A stretch of 64,000 nucleotides of DNA from positions 3,226,676 through 3,290,675 of the forward strand of contig RPFO01000026.1 in the NCBI GenBank assembly GCA_009746045.1, given 5' to 3'. The DNA is from Mesostigma viride (lineage: Eukaryota > Streptophyta > Mesostigmatophyceae > Mesostigmatales > Mesostigmataceae). Both the position numbers and the translations under genes were made by a program. Positions 49,158 to 62,455 of this stretch are shown piece by piece. The notes under the pieces are model-generated. The model was not told where the DNA came from, made no database searches, and worked only from the letters and a program-made list of their open reading frames with translations. Position 1 is the stretch's first letter; every line of letters starts with the position of its first letter.

Positions 49158-52100
49158 TTGCCCTTTATACTACTTTTAGGTCGGCCCATTTGTTCCGCAA
49201 ACTCTTCCGGCAAACGTTGTCCGTACCCGAGTAGCGCAAAAATCCGAACGCCAAATTTGTTTCCGCAAAACCTTTGCGCAGATCCCATCCGTAGGCTTTC
49301 TAGCGGCCTGTCACCGCGTAACGTGTGCCGCCCAAACTCTTCTAGCCAGGGAACCAAACAAATACCTGCCAACCGTCAATCAGTAAAAGCGTTTCGAGTA
49401 GAAACGGCCGTAACCTCCTCGTAACCGTGAATTTTTCCGAGTAGCTAAGCGCCGAAGCCTTGCGTTCCGAGTTGAGCTTGAAATTGGCCTAGGCGTTTGG
49501 AACGGACGAGGGAAATTGGCAAGGAAAACGGCGAGGAGCGGACCGATTCAAGGGGTATTTGGCGGTTGCTGGCAAAAAGCGAGAAAGCTGACGGACGGAC
49601 CTGACCTACTGACAGACCAGGTTTAGTTGCGGTTCGGTTCAGCCACCGGCTTCCCAAAATAGGCCAGCAAACCGTCCGGCACCATGAGTTTGCATGGAAT
49701 CGAGGCGTAATCCACGGAATCACAGGCTGTGGCCGGCCGTACAGGTTCGGCTGTCTTGCTAGTGGGCGGGCTGTGTAAGCGGGAGTGTACGGCTGTGCTG
49801 GTACTCGCCGTTGAGGCACAAAAAGCCGTTGAGGCACAGAATCTGCCAAGTAGCGGGGGTTCGGGGGCGGAGCCCCCGATCTTGTTGCCCTTTATACTAC
49901 TTTTAGGTCGGCCCATTTGTTCCGCAAACTCTTCCGGCAAACGTTGTCCGTACCCGAGTAGCGCAAAAATCCGAACGCCAAATTTGTTTCCGCAAAACCT
50001 TTGCGCAGATCCCATCCGTAGGCTTTCTAGCGGCCTGTCACCGCGTAACGTGTGCCGCCCAAACTCTTCTAGCCAGGGAACCAAACAAATACCTGCCAAC
50101 CGTCAATCAGTAAAAGCGTTTCGAGTAGAAACGGCCGTAACCTCCTCGTAACCGTGAATTTTTCCGAGTAGCTAAGCGCCGAAGCCTTGCGTTCCGAGTT
50201 GAGCTTGAAATTGGCCTAGGCGTTTGGAACGGACGAGGGAAATTGGCAAGGAAAACGGCGAGGAGCGGACCGATTCAAGGGGTATTTGGCGGTTGCTGGC
50301 AAAAAGCGAGAAAGCTGACGGACGGACCTGACCTACTGACAGACCAGGTTTAGTTGCGGTTCGGTTCAGCCACCGGCTTCCCAAAATAGGCCAGCAAACC
50401 GTCCGGCACCATGAGTTTGCATGGAATCGAGGCGTAATCCACGGAATCACAGGCTGTGGCCGGCCGTACAGGTTCGGCTGTCTTGCTAGTGGGCGGGCTG
50501 TGTAAGCGGGAGTGTACGGCTGTGCTGGTACTCGCCGTTGAGGCACAAAAAGCCGTTGAGGCACAGAATCTGCCAAGTAGCGGGGGTTCGGGGGCGGAGC
50601 CCCCGATCTTGTTGCCCTTTATACTACTTTTAGGTCGGCCCATTTGTTCCGCAAACTCTTCCGGCAAACGTTGTCCGTACCCGAGTAGCGCAAAAATCCG
50701 AACGCCAAATTTGTTTCCGCAAAACCTTTGCGCAGATCCCATCCGTAGGCTTTCTAGCGGCCTGTCACCGCGTAACGTGTGCCGCCCAAACTCTTCTAGC
50801 CAGGGAACCAAACAAATACCTGCCAACCGTCAATCAGTAAAAGCGTTTCGAGTAGAAACGGCCGTAACCTCCTCGTAACCGTGAATTTTTCCGAGTAGCT
50901 AAGCGCCGAAGCCTTGCGTTCCGAGTTGAGCTTGAAATTGGCCTAGGCGTTTGGAACGGACGAGGGAAATTGGCAAGGAAAACGGCGAGGAGCGGACCGA
51001 TTCAAGGGGTATTTGGCGGTTGCTGGCAAAAAGCGAGAAAGCTGACGGACGGACCTGACCTACTGACAGACCAGGTTTAGTTGCGGTTCGGTTCAGCCAC
51101 CGGCTTCCCAAAATAGGCCAGCAAACCGTCCGGCACCATGAGTTTGCATGGAATCGAGGCGTAATCCACGGAATCACAGGCTGTGGCCGGCCGTACAGGT
51201 TCGGCTGTCTTGCTAGTGGGCGGGCTGTGTAAGCGGGAGTGTACGGCTGTGCTGGTACTCGCCGTTGAGGCACAAAAAGCCGTTGAGGCACAGAATCTGC
51301 CAAGTAGCGGGGGTTCGGGGGCGGAGCCCCCGATCTTGTTGCCCTTTATACTACTTTTAGGTCGGCCCATTTGTTCCGCAAACTCTTCCGGCAAACGTTG
51401 TCCGTACACGAGTAGCGCAAAAATCCGAACGCCAAATTTGTTTCCGCAAAACCTTTGCGCAGATCCCATCCGTAGGCTTTCTAGCGGCCTGTCACCGCGT
51501 AACGTGTGCCGCCCAAACTCTTCTAGCCAGGGAACCAAACAAATACCTGCCAACCGTCAATCAGTAAAAGCGTTTCGAGTAGAAACGGCCGTAACCTCCT
51601 CGTAACCGTGAATTTTTCCGAGTAGCTAAGCGCCGAAGCCTTGCGTTCCGAGTTGAGCTTGAAATTGGCCTAGGTGTTTGGAACGGACGAGGGAAATTGG
51701 CAAGGAAAACGGCGAGGAGAGGACCGATTCAAGGGGTATTTGGCGGTTGCTGGCAAAAAGCGAGAAAGCTGACGGACGGACCTGACCTACTGACAGACCA
51801 GGTTTAGTTGCGGTTCGGTTCAGCCACCGGCTTCCCAAAATAGGCCAGCAAACCGTCCGGCACCATGAGTTTGCATGGAATCGTGGCGTAATCCATGGAA
51901 TCACAGGCTGTGGCCGGCCGTACAGGTTCGGCTGTCTTGCTAGTGGGCGGGCTGTGTAAGCGGGAGTGTACGGCTGTGCTGGTACTCGCCGTTGAGGCAC
52001 AAAAAGCTGTTGAGGCACAGAATCTGCCAAGTAGCGGGGGTTCGGGGGCGGAGCCCCCGATCTTGTTGCCCTTATATACTACTTTTTGGCTGCGCCAATT

Positions 52101-54251
52101 GTTCCGCAAACTCTTCCGGCAAACGTTGTCCGTACACGAGTAGCGCAAAAATCCGAACGCACAATTTGTTTCCGCAAAATCTTTACGCAGATCCTGGCCG
52201 TATGCTTTCTAGCGGCCTGTCACCGCGTAGCGTCTGGCGCCCAAACTTTTCTCAACACGGAACTCAAACAAATACCTGCCAACCGTCAATCAGTAAAAGC
52301 GTTTCGACTAGAAACGGCCGTAACCTCCTCGTAACCGTGAATTTTTCCGAGTAGCTAAGCGCCAAAGCCTTGCGTTCCGAGTTGAGCTTGAAATTGGCCT
52401 AGGCGTTTGGAACGGACGAGGGAAATTGGCAAGGAAAGCGGCGAGGAGAGGACCGATTCAAGGGTATTTGGCGGTTGCTGGCAACAAGCGAGAAAGCTGA
52501 CGGACGGACCTGACGTGCTGACATACCAGGTTTAGTTGCGGTTCGGTTCAGCCACCGGCTTCCCAAAATAGGCCAGCAAACCGTCCGGCACCATGAATTT
52601 GCATGGAATCGTGGCGTAATCCATGGAATCACAGGATGTGGCCTGCCGTACAGGTTCGGCTGTCTTGCTAGTGGGCGGGCTGTGTGAGCGGGAGTGTACG
52701 GCTGTGCTGGTACTCGCCGTTGAGGCACAAAAAGCCGTTGAGGCACAGAATCTGCCAAGTAGCGGGGGTTCGGGGGCGGAGCCCCCGATCTTGTTGCCCT
52801 TATATACTACTTTTTGGCTGCGCCAATTGTTCCGCAAACTCTTCCGGCAAACGTTGTCCGTACACGAGTAGCGCAAAAATCCGAACGCACAATTTGTTTC
52901 CGCAAAATCTTTACGCAGATCCTGGCCGTATGCTTTCTAGCGGCCTGTCACCGCGTAGCGTCTGGCGCCCAAACTTTTCTCAACACGGAACTCAAACAAA
53001 TACCTGCCAACCGTCAATCAGTAAAAGCGTTTCGACTAGAAACGGCCGTAACCTCCTCGTAACCGTGAATTTTTCCGAGTAGCTAAGCGCCAAAGCCTTG
53101 CGTTCCGAGTTGAGCTTGAAATTGGCCTAGGCGTTTGGAACGGACGAGGGAAATTGGCAAGGAAAGCGGCGAGGAGAGGACCGATTCAAGGTGTATTTGG
53201 CGGTTGCTGGCAACAAGCGAGAAAGCTGACGGACGGACCTGACGTGCTGACATGCCAGGTTTAGTTGCGGTTCGGTTCAGCCACCGGCTTCCCAAAATAG
53301 GCCAGCAAACCGTCCGGCACCATGAATTTGCATGGAATCGTGGCGTAATCCATGGAATCACAGGATGTGGCCTGCCGTACAGGTTCGGCTGTCTTGCTAG
53401 TGGGCGGGCTGTGTGAGCGGGAGTGTACGGCTGTGCTGGTACTCGCCGTTGAGGCACAAAAAGCCGTTGAGGCACAGAATCTGCCAAGTAGCGGGGGTTC
53501 GGGGGCGGAGCCCCCGATCTTGTTGCCCTTATATACTACTTTTTGGCTGCGCCAATTGTTCCGCAAACTCTTCCGGCAAACGTTGTCCGTACACGAGTAG
53601 CGCAAAAATCCGAACGCACAATTTGTTTCCGCAAAATCTTTACGCAGATCCTGGCCGTATGCTTTCTAGCGGCCTGTCACCGCGTAGCGTCTGGCGCCCA
53701 AACTTTTCTCAACACGGAACTCAAACAAATACCTGCCAACCGTCAATCAGTAAAAGCGTTTCGACTAGAAACGGCCGTAACCTCCTCGTAACCGTGAATT
53801 TTTCCGAGTAGCTAAGCGCCAAAGCCTTGCGTTCCGAGTTGAGCTTGAAATTGGCCTAGGCGTTTGGAACGGACGAGGGAAATTGGCAAGGAAAGCGGCG
53901 AGGAGAGGACCGATTCAAGGTGTATTTGGCGGTTGCTGGCAACAAGCGAGAAAGCTGACGGACGGACCTGACGTGCTGACATGCCAGGTTTAGTTGCGGT
54001 TCGGTTCAGCCACCGGCTTCCCAAAATAGGCCAGCAAACCGTCCGGCACCATGAATTTGCATGGAATCGTGGCGTAATCCATGGAATCACAGGATGTGGC
54101 CTGCCGTACAGGTTCGGCTGTCTTGCTAGTGGGCGGGCTGTGTGAGCGGGAGTGTACGGCTGTGCTGGTACTCGCCGTTGAGGCACAAAAAGCCGTTGAG
54201 GCACAGAATCTGCCAAGTAGCGGGGGTTCGGGGGCGGAGCCCCGATCTTGT
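49158..54251. repeat. Seven-unit ~727-bp tandem array
   Basis: Units start at TTGCCCTT(T)ATA: 49158, 49885, 50612, 51339, 52066, 52794 and 53523. Lengths are 727, 727, 727, 727, 728, 729 and about 729. Units 1-4 are nearly identical (CCTTTATACTACTTTTAGGT); units 5-7 form a second type (CCTTATATACTACTTTTTGG, with shared changes such as GCACAATTTG and CTGGCCGTATGC). Each unit ends in the hairpin GGGGGCGGAGCCCCC. Opposed 134-158-codon frames recur in every unit but show no coding bias or domain, so I treat the array as non-coding satellite. Confidence 0.95.
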
Positions 54252-54591
54252 CAACATGTATACTAAAGCTTGTAAAACGCAGCCTTGGCACAATTTTAGC
54301 TAACACTCTTTCGAACGGCTTTCGGCTCCAGCCACTCAGCGGCGCGACGTAAAGTCCGCGTGACGAATGAGCTGCGCGAAATTTCATTGCGACCAATCAC
54401 GATTCACGAAAATGTCAAAGCACGGCGTCCATATCTCCTTTAGTAGTAAAAAACAACTCTCTGCTTGGAGTTCCGGTGGCAAAACGCAGGGGAAGTGGCG
54501 CGGGGCGGGTAGTTCCGGTGGCAAACGCAGGGGAAGTGGCGCGGGGGGGGGGAGCGGCCTCTGAGAAGTAAGGAATATCCTTTAGATGTAA
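54252..54591. repeat. Mosaic of repeat R fragments
   Basis: 54254-54440 is an inverted R fragment (GCTTGTAAAACGCAGCCTTG ... CGAAAATGTCAAAGC). 54455-54575 matches 3265-3385 directly (CAACTCTCTGCTTGGAGTTC). The junction with the array falls inside the last unit's hairpin. Confidence 0.8.
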
Positions 54592-54998
54592 AACAAGTTT
54601 TGCGGGCTTCGCCCGCGACATTAGAGCTTGTACTTTTTGTGGCCGGTCCCCGGCCAGGGAGCCCCGGCTAGGGAGATATGAGTCACCACGTACCTCCGTC
54701 GAGTGCCAAGTGGCACTAGTCCCGCCAAGGAGCGCGCGCTAGCTTTAGAGTTTCGACCACAAGATTCATGGAGTTTGGCAAAAGGGTAAAGGAAAAAAAT
54801 CCGAAGTGCAATGGAAGGCCTATGAAGATTCGAACCCGGCACGTCCCGTCTAATCGTATGGTGAGGTGTGCCTTGGCGCCTGAAGTCTACGTAAACAATT
54901 GAGGCAGAAGTTGCACAATATGTACATTGCTAAAAAGGGACAAACTGCGCAACCGCGCAGTGGACGGAGCTCGCGAACTATGTACTTGCGGAGTTCAA
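54592..54998 (-). mobile_element. SINE-like element X, copy 1
   Basis: Shared with 55476-55879. Contains the hairpin GCGGGC-TTCG-CCCGC (54602-54616). At 54829-54898 the minus strand has a tRNA-like segment: weak A box GGCGCCAAGGC, B box GGGTTCGAATCT. Acceptor and T-stem pairing are poor, so it is not a working tRNA gene. The end (GCGCAACCGCGCAGTGGACG) also starts the 5.9-kb duplications. Confidence 0.55.
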
Positions 54999-55473
54999 GC
55001 TCCAGATTGACTGCTACCCCTGCACGGGAGCGCGATGCGCGCGGGGATGAGTGACCTCGCCAACCCCGCAGACAGCAGGGAAAAATCGCTTACAGGCGGT
55101 GGAGCACAGGAAAATCCACGTGTGAGCTTCCTGCGCGTTTGTAACTGGTTCGGGAGAACAAAGTTTGGTCCAACAGCCCAAAAGTTTGCGACGGTTATAT
55201 CTGGAGCTCGCGAACACAGGAAATCGCAGAGTTTTCTAGTAGGAGCCATCTGGGCATACGGACCTCTGCCAAATGGCTCATCTGGATGTAACGCACAAAA
55301 ACCCTGATAATATGGACGCCGTGGTTTGACCTTTTCGTGATTGGTCGCAACGAAATTTCGCGCAGCTCATTCGTCAAGCGGACCGTAAGTCGCGCCGCTG
55401 AGTGGCTGGAGCCGAAAGCCGTTCGAAAGAGTGTTAGCTAAAATTGTGCCAAGGCTGCGTTTTACAAGCTTTA
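54999..55473 (+). repeat. Repeat R, copy between the X elements
   Basis: About 95 percent identical by eye to 2769-3243. It joins element X directly (GAGTTCAAGCTCCAG), without the 794-bp inverted-repeat element found at this place in duplications A and B. Confidence 0.85.
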
Positions 55474-55475
55474 GT

Positions 55476-55879
55476 ACAAGTTTTGCGGGCTTCGCCCGCG
55501 ACATTAGAGCTTGTACTTTTTGTGGCCGGTCCCCGGCCAGGGAGCCCCGGCTAGGGAGATGTGAGTCACCAGGTACCTCCGTCGAGTGCCAAGCCGGCGC
55601 TAGCCCCGCCAAGGAGCGCGCGCTAGCTTTAGGGTTTCGACCACGAGATTCAGTTCATGGAGGTTGACAACAGGGTGAAGAACAAAACCCCCAGAAAAAT
55701 GAAAGTGCTGGTAGGATTCGAACCCGAAACGTCCCGGTCGTGAAACTAATGATGAAGTGTACCTAGGTCAACCCAACCAACGTTTGCGGAAGTTAAACAA
55801 TATGTACATGTCTACAAAGGGAAAACTTGCGCAACCGCGCAGTGGACGGAGCTCGCGAATTACGTCTTGCGGAGTTCAA
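55476..55879 (-). mobile_element. SINE-like element X, copy 2
   Basis: Same order as copy 1. The tRNA-like part at 55703-55775 (minus) has a perfect B box (GGTTCGAATCC) and a weak A box (TTGACCTAGG). Its internal sequence differs from copy 1 between the hairpin and the B box. Its tail merges with the start of duplication B. Confidence 0.55.
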
Positions 55880-58743
55880 CTACCGTAGTGGCTCAAAACA
55901 CATTGCGAATTAATATTTTTTCGAGGGTTTTTCTGCATGGTTTTGACACTTTGCGGGGAAAGTTCAGCACGTGTTAGGTAAACTTCGAGCCCGGGAGCTT
56001 GTTTATATTAGGGCACCTAGTTCAGTGTCTGACTTGGATTCTAACCTACCAAGTACATTAATTACCCACCAAGCGCAGTTCCTATCTGACAATTAAATGA
56101 GTACCAGTATGACATAAGGCCCTAATCTTAAGTAATAGGGCCCCTAATCAGTGCTAATAGGGCCCCTAATGAGTGCTAATAGGGCCCTAATCAGTGCTAT
56201 TTCTTAATTAATTAACCCAACATGGCCCTAATCAGAAATATGGCCCAAATCAGTACCTAGTGATTATATTAACCCTTAGTCCGCTGACCCATTTTTGGCA
56301 ATTTCATACCCCTGAAAATGAAAAAAATCATAACTCACAGGCCACAACTCCAAATACCCCCAACCAAGATGCTAGGAGTATCTACACTTCAAGGGCTTTC
56401 AGAATATGCAATAATACCACGGCTTTATCAAAGCATTTGGATGATAGCTCTACTCAAAGTTGGCCAAAAGACGATCTTTTTTCCCCAAGGAAAAGTCTAC
56501 CCCCCCCTAACTTTCCAGGTAGGGAAGGGAATCTCAATATCAACATGGGACAACTTAGTTGGATAGTCCAATGGTGGTTTCCTTGGGTCAGACCACCCGG
56601 ATAACCCATCAGACCTATATAAGGTGCTCATATACGTGTGTGGGTTACGCGCGCGTAAACAGCCATCTATGACATGCAATACAAGAATGCATTATAACAA
56701 GCTATAAAAGATTGCCAAAGGTGCTGGAATACAAACATGTTGCCTACCTGCATTAACGAAATGATATGCTCCAAAGAAATGCCGTAAACTGGTCACTTTC
56801 AGGGCTAATACCGCTCTTTACAGCAGGCATGGAAGCTTGCTGAAAGGTGCACTGAAAATCTCGTCAATTATAATGCATGGGAGACGTATTCCGCTGCAAA
56901 AGACACGCAAACACGTTGCCGTACCTGGCTCGTTCACGTCCTGACCGGATTCCAGTGGCCGGGACCCTCATATCTCACACATACCATTGCTTTACAGGCA
57001 TAGGTCGCCATAGCCGCATCATGCATGCATCCTTTATGATTACCAGTTGATGCTGCGTTCAAAGATTACCTATAAACGCGTCCGCATTCCCATCAGACGC
57101 ATCAGCGGACATCCCGTACCTAATCTGGATGCTTGGGCTGGCGCAGACTGCCCGGCCATGAGGATAAAATGAAAATGTGATAGGCGATTACTCATCTGGC
57201 ACTGACGACCAAGAAGGCTGTATTTTTCCACCTGAATGTTCCCAATCCTACAAGTTTGGCCATGCCTGACCTACGAAAATCACGCATCATCATTCTGAGC
57301 AACGTTCTAAACCGTTTCTAGCCGCGAGACGCAAAATTTCCCTGATAACGGCACGTTGGCAGCCATATCTCGTCACGCGCGCGCGCGAGTGAAAATTTCC
57401 CGCCAAAGTCACGTGACCCCCTATGATTACAGCCCTATAATTACCAGGCTATGGCGGATATTACCCCCAAACCTATGCATCACCTTCGTCCCTAAGTGTT
57501 CCCGGACCCACCGGACAACTGTCCTCCGTCACAAGTGGCGCGGCGCTTTCGGCGCGGCGCGAAATTCGACCGTTAGTCAACCCCCCCGACAGGTCGGGGG
57601 GTTACAGGCTGGTTAGGCCAAAAGGGTCAAAATTGTGTCAGGTGGCCTTAACTTTTGAAATACTTTTCCAAAAATACCGCAAAATATATCAAAATTCATG
57701 GGAAAATATTTTTAAAACATCTACGTTGAGAAAATGCCACTTTTGCTGACCAAACTAGGGCTAAACAAGCATATTGTGCTTCCCCTGCTTAAGTTAACAT
57801 GGAGACAAGCCCACAGCTCCAGCCAATAGTGTGGCAGGTCAAAAAAATCTGGAAAAATATTCATCAAATCAGAAATCAGAAATAAGAAATAAGTTCCTGC
57901 GGGACAAGGACAAGATTCCCATGAATCTAGCAGTTATTCACAAAGTAAGGATATAGCTGGCAGTTACAGCCAATGAACTAAAGCTGGACATAACTTGACT
58001 TCCTGAACAATCTACTTGGAATCTCAAGGATCCGAGACCACTTTTGCCAAGCAGTTTTTCATGCTAGATTCAACTGCTGAGAGGGCGGCCGCAAAATATA
58101 CCGGCTTGTCAGGGAGAAATCCGTATGTTCCTTGCAGAAATCTGATTTGTTGAGTAAAAGCTGCTACAACTACTAGTAGATATAATTTTTTCTGACAGCC
58201 CCTTCAGCAGTTGCATCCGTCATGAAAAACTGCCTAGGAGATGTGTTTTCAGAATCTCGAGATTCGGTCACTATAGTCCAGGAAATCATGCTGACACTAA
58301 AAGGGTCACTATAGCCTAACCAGCCTGTAGCGGACTAAGGGTTAAGTTAGTGCTCAAATTTTATGTTCAAAATAAAATGTAACTTATTCATGACGTATCC
58401 TCCCGAGTATTCATGACGTATCCTCCCTGATCATACCCAAATGCAAAAAGTACTTGTCTAACTTGTGTTAAAGTACGGCTTAGGTTGTCTAGTTGGACCA
58501 TGCAAATCGTTCTAGAATTCAAAATTGAATGCGTTCTCAATCTGGCGCGACGCGGCGCGGCGCGGCGCGGCAAGCGCGGCGCTCCCCTTCATCTAGCTGC
58601 GCCGCGGCCTGCAGCCAGAAACAGGTGTAGCGGCGCTGCCCGGTTTTCATACTTTACGGGGTAAATTGGAGCATTATTTTAGCACTTTTCGGGGGGTCAT
58701 TCGAAAATATTAATTCGCAATGTGTTTTGAGCCACTACGGTAG
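55880..58743. mobile_element. Inverted-repeat element, copy B, split by piggyBac insertion
   Basis: Same termini as 1976-2769: CTACCGTAG at 55880, inverse ending at 58743. Interrupted at TTAA 56269. Confidence 0.8.
56273..58341. mobile_element. piggyBac-type non-autonomous element
   Basis: Flanked by TTAA on both sides (56269-56272 and 58342-58345). Terminal inverted repeats are CCCTTAGTCCGCT and AGCGGACTAAGGG. Copy A has a single TTAA (2368-2371) with no insert, so the insertion is exact. 2069 bp, longest frame about 114 codons, no transposase. Internal features: an inverted copy of the 3' subterminal sequence (TACAGGCTGGTTAGGC at 57606), a CCCCCCGAC-AG-GTCGGGGGG hairpin at 57583-57602, and little else. 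Confidence 0.93.
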
Positions 58744-60614
58744 CTCCAGATTGACTGCTACCCCTGCACGGGAGCGCGATGCGCGCGGGGATGAGTGACC
58801 TCGCCAACCCCGCAGACAGCAGGGGAAAATCGCTTTCAGGCGGTGGAGCAGAGGAAAATCCACGTGTGAGCTTCCTGCGCGTTTGTAACGGGATCGCCAA
58901 CAGAAAGTTTGGTCCAACAGCCCAAAAGTTTGCGACGGTTATATCTGGAGCTCGCAAACACAGGACATCGCAGAGTTTGGCTCCTGGCGCAATCTGGGCA
59001 TACGGACCTCTGCCAAATGGCTCATCTGGATGTAACGCACAAAAACCCTGATAATATGGATGCCGTGGTTTGACCTTTTCGTGATTGGTCGCAACGAAAT
59101 TTCGCGCAGCTGATTCGTCAAGCGGACTGTAAGTCGCGCCGCTGAGTGGCTGGAGCCGAAAGCCGTTCGAAAGAGTGTTAGCTAAAATTGTGCCAAGGCT
59201 GCGTTTTACAAGCTTTAGTATATATGTTGATATATGTTGAAAACAACTCTCTGCTTGGAGTTCCGGTGGCAAAACGCAGGGGAAGTGGCGCGGGGCGGGT
59301 AGTTCCGGTGGCAAACGCAGGGGAAGTGGCGCGGGGGGGGGGAGCGGCCTCTGAGAAGTAAGGAATACTAAGCGAAAATGCCACGTAGGGGCACAAAGAG
59401 AGACGGCTGGACTGAATCGTATTGAGTTACCGCGAATGAGGGGAAGAAGGTTTAGGGGAGGGAAAGGAGTAGCGACGAATCGAGTGAACTGTCGAAGAGA
59501 CGGGAAGACTCCTCGGGCTTGGGGGAGGATGAGAGTAGCAGCGAACAGAAGGAAAGGGAAATATAAGCTGCCGCGAGAGGGAGAACTGAACGGCCGAGTG
59601 ATTATGAGCTGACGAGAGTGCTTCTGTGGGGGTTCGTTTACATTGGGGCCAGGCGGACACTGGCGGACAGCAGAAATTGGGGGCGTGGGGGCACGCCACG
59701 TAGTCGCCTCCGCGAGGAGACTGGACTGCGAGTAGCGACGAACTGCGGCAGGGGAACTGCGGGCTGCCGGGGTGTGGGGGGGTCCGTTAATCTAGGTGGG
59801 TGGGGGGTGCGGGGGTGCGGGGTGCGGAGAATCGGCGGTGGGGGAAAAGCTGACGCGTCCGCGTCAGCTTGGGGGGGGGGGCTTGTTATCAGGGTTTTCA
59901 ATTACCCTAAGGTAATCCACCCGGCTAAGGGCCACCTTAATTGCAAAACTCCTGGCATTCGCAGGACTGGGCAGATTGTCATTCTGAGCACGGATTTGGA
60001 ATCAGCGACATCGACTTCGCATGGTAAAATTCTTGTTGGGACCGTTTTGGCACGTTTTGGGGGGGTGGGGGGGGGGGGGCGGGGAGGCAAAGTCGGGTTA
60101 AGGGCCACCCCTGTTTTTTAGCAGGAAAAAGCAGGGGAAAGCGGGGAAAGGCCTTGGTTACAGCGCTTCGTTTACAGCCGGATCCGTCGGATCCGGCTGC
60201 CGGATCCGGACGGATCCGGCTGTGGAGAAAAGTACCCGGCGCGGATCCGGCCAGACGGCTGGCTCTCCTAGGTGCCGGCGCGGCGGGGCCCACCTCATGC
60301 TGTAAGGTACACAACTTACACCGCAGCCTAATATACGGTATCCGGCCCTCGGCCTCTGTAGATTCTCTGCTGCCCATGTGCGGCGTGGGACACAACAAGA
60401 ACAACAACAACAACACCGCAGCGCCGGCACCCCTTGCATTTTGGAATTAGAAAAAAGCGTTTTATTGGTTGCAAGTGCTAATGTGCCCGTCCAATTAATT
60501 AGTGATTAGTTTGTTTGTTTGGTTACCAAACAACCGTTGAACTAGCTGCGAAATTTAATAATTCTTTGTTTGTTTTATAACCCAGGCTACCCAGCCGGCT
60601 GCACTAGGCTGCAC

Positions 60615-61281
60615 TAGGGTTGTACCGAATAGTGTTCCGAATACCGAATATCCCCCGAATACCGAACCGAACACCGAATATGTTCAGTATACGGCGAACG
60701 GTCTGTCCGTCTGAACATATTCGGTATCGGTATCGGGAGGCAAGCTCTACTTCCGAATATGTTCGGTATCGAAATCGGGACACCCTACTATTCGACGAAT
60801 ATATTCGTAGTTCCGAATATCGAATAGTAGTACCCCTACTAGCGGGCGGCGCAGCCTCCAGCCTCCACTCACCAGCTGGCGCGGTCATGCCTCCGCCGAC
60901 TCAGAGTTAGGCCAACGCCCAAAAGCTGAATGCACTAGCTATGCAGGGAAGGCAACTGTGTGTGTGTGATACAAAAATTAAATTAAAACTTTAATTTAAT
61001 TTAATTTAATTTAATTTGAATAAGTCTCATTAATATAATTGATACAAGTTGTCTACCTAATATGTTGTAGTGAAATTAGTAGCTACTGTCGTCATTATTC
61101 GATCGGCGTCCGAATAGTTCGGAGAACTATTCGGTGTTCGATTCGGGAAGGGCCCTTCAGCTCCGAACATATTCGGTATCGGTATCGGGAGGCTCCAAAT
61201 ATATTCGGCATCGGGTTCGGGGCACCCCCCTGGTCCGAGTATCCGATTCGGCAAGCCAAAACGCTATTCGGTACAACCCTA
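60615..61281. mobile_element. hAT-type non-autonomous transposon, copy B
   Basis: Identical layout to 4643-5309, including GGCTGCAC target duplications (60607-60614 and 61282-61289). Inherited with the duplicated segment, not an independent insertion. Confidence 0.88.
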
Positions 61282-61824
61282 GGCTGCACTGCTCTTTTGA
61301 CGGCTAGTAAAACTGAGCAAATTTTTCAGCCAGAGATTCTTTGTTTTTTACCGCAAAAGAAGCGCTTCAGTTGGGCAGTCAAAGAATATTTATTTACACT
61401 TTCTTTGTTTGTTTGGTAGCTATGAAAAACGACAGGGGAGTACGCTCAGGAATAATTATTTTTAAAAAAATTAAAAGAATCTTTTGTTTTATTTATCGTT
61501 GCAGGTGGTCGACGCCGCGCCTCATAATTATTTAGTAAAACAAACAATGTGAGGGGTGTAGTTTTCAAACATCTATCAAGTTTATCAACCAGCATCATTC
61601 CCGCGTTCCATCAGTGCCTCCACACTCCTCAGTCCACAGAGCCAGGTACTTGGCCAGCTCGTGGCCGGCCTACGCCGGCTATTGGCCGGCATTCGCCGGC
61701 TACCGGCCAAGGAAAATTGTTGCCGGCACGGTGCCGGCTGTGGAAAAAAGTCTAAACGAAGCGCTGCTTGGTTACATGGCTAGCGGTTTATTAAATTATT
61801 CTGCTCAGCATGCAGCGCCTAACT

Positions 61825-62350
61825 GGGTTTTCACACTCGGGTTTTTTTCGGTCGAATTTCCGTTTTGGCCGGAAAAAATTCGACGAAACTTTTTCACACT
61901 GGGTTTTTCCGGTCCGAAACGGAAAAACGGGTCATTTCCGTTGATCCACCGTAATACCACTGAATTTGGCAAAATCAGGTGGAATTCAGTGGTATTGGGT
62001 GGTAGACCCCCAAATGGGTCTACCACCCAATACCACTGGAATTCCACCCCAATTGTGGCCGGGGGGGCGCCGCGCCACAAATTTTTACTTGTCCGACCCA
62101 ATAGGATGCGTCCACCTGGACGGTCGAAATTCCCTTTGCATCAGGGTCGCATGCCCAATTCTGAACATGTCTGACCAGCCCACGGAAACAGCCGTAAAAA
62201 ACTTGCCATTTTTTCGCATCCCGTACAGCGTGTCAAGCCCGGCGCGTGCACGGCCCTGTTCCGGCGCATACCACTTTTGGCCGAAAGTCCGCCGAATTTC
62301 GCCGGAGCGTCCAAACAATTCGACCGAAAAAAACCCGAGTGTGAAAACCC
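61825..62350. mobile_element. Inverted-repeat element with internal hairpin, copy B
   Basis: Counterpart of 5853-6378, with the same 34-bp termini and internal hairpin (61978-62048). Confidence 0.75.
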
Positions 62351-62455
62351 TGTAACACATGGTGGGCTCATTCCAGTTTGCTAGCTGCTTCCATTGACGG
62401 CTGAGAACCCTGAACTGAAGACGCAGAATAGCTGAGTGACAGACTTCGCGAGGGG

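Noticed and set aside
49445-54396. Recurrent 134-158-codon minus-strand and 140-codon plus-strand frames
   Set aside because: They recur because the 727-bp units are almost identical; opposed frames overlap, and unit type 2 changes them without regard to codon position.
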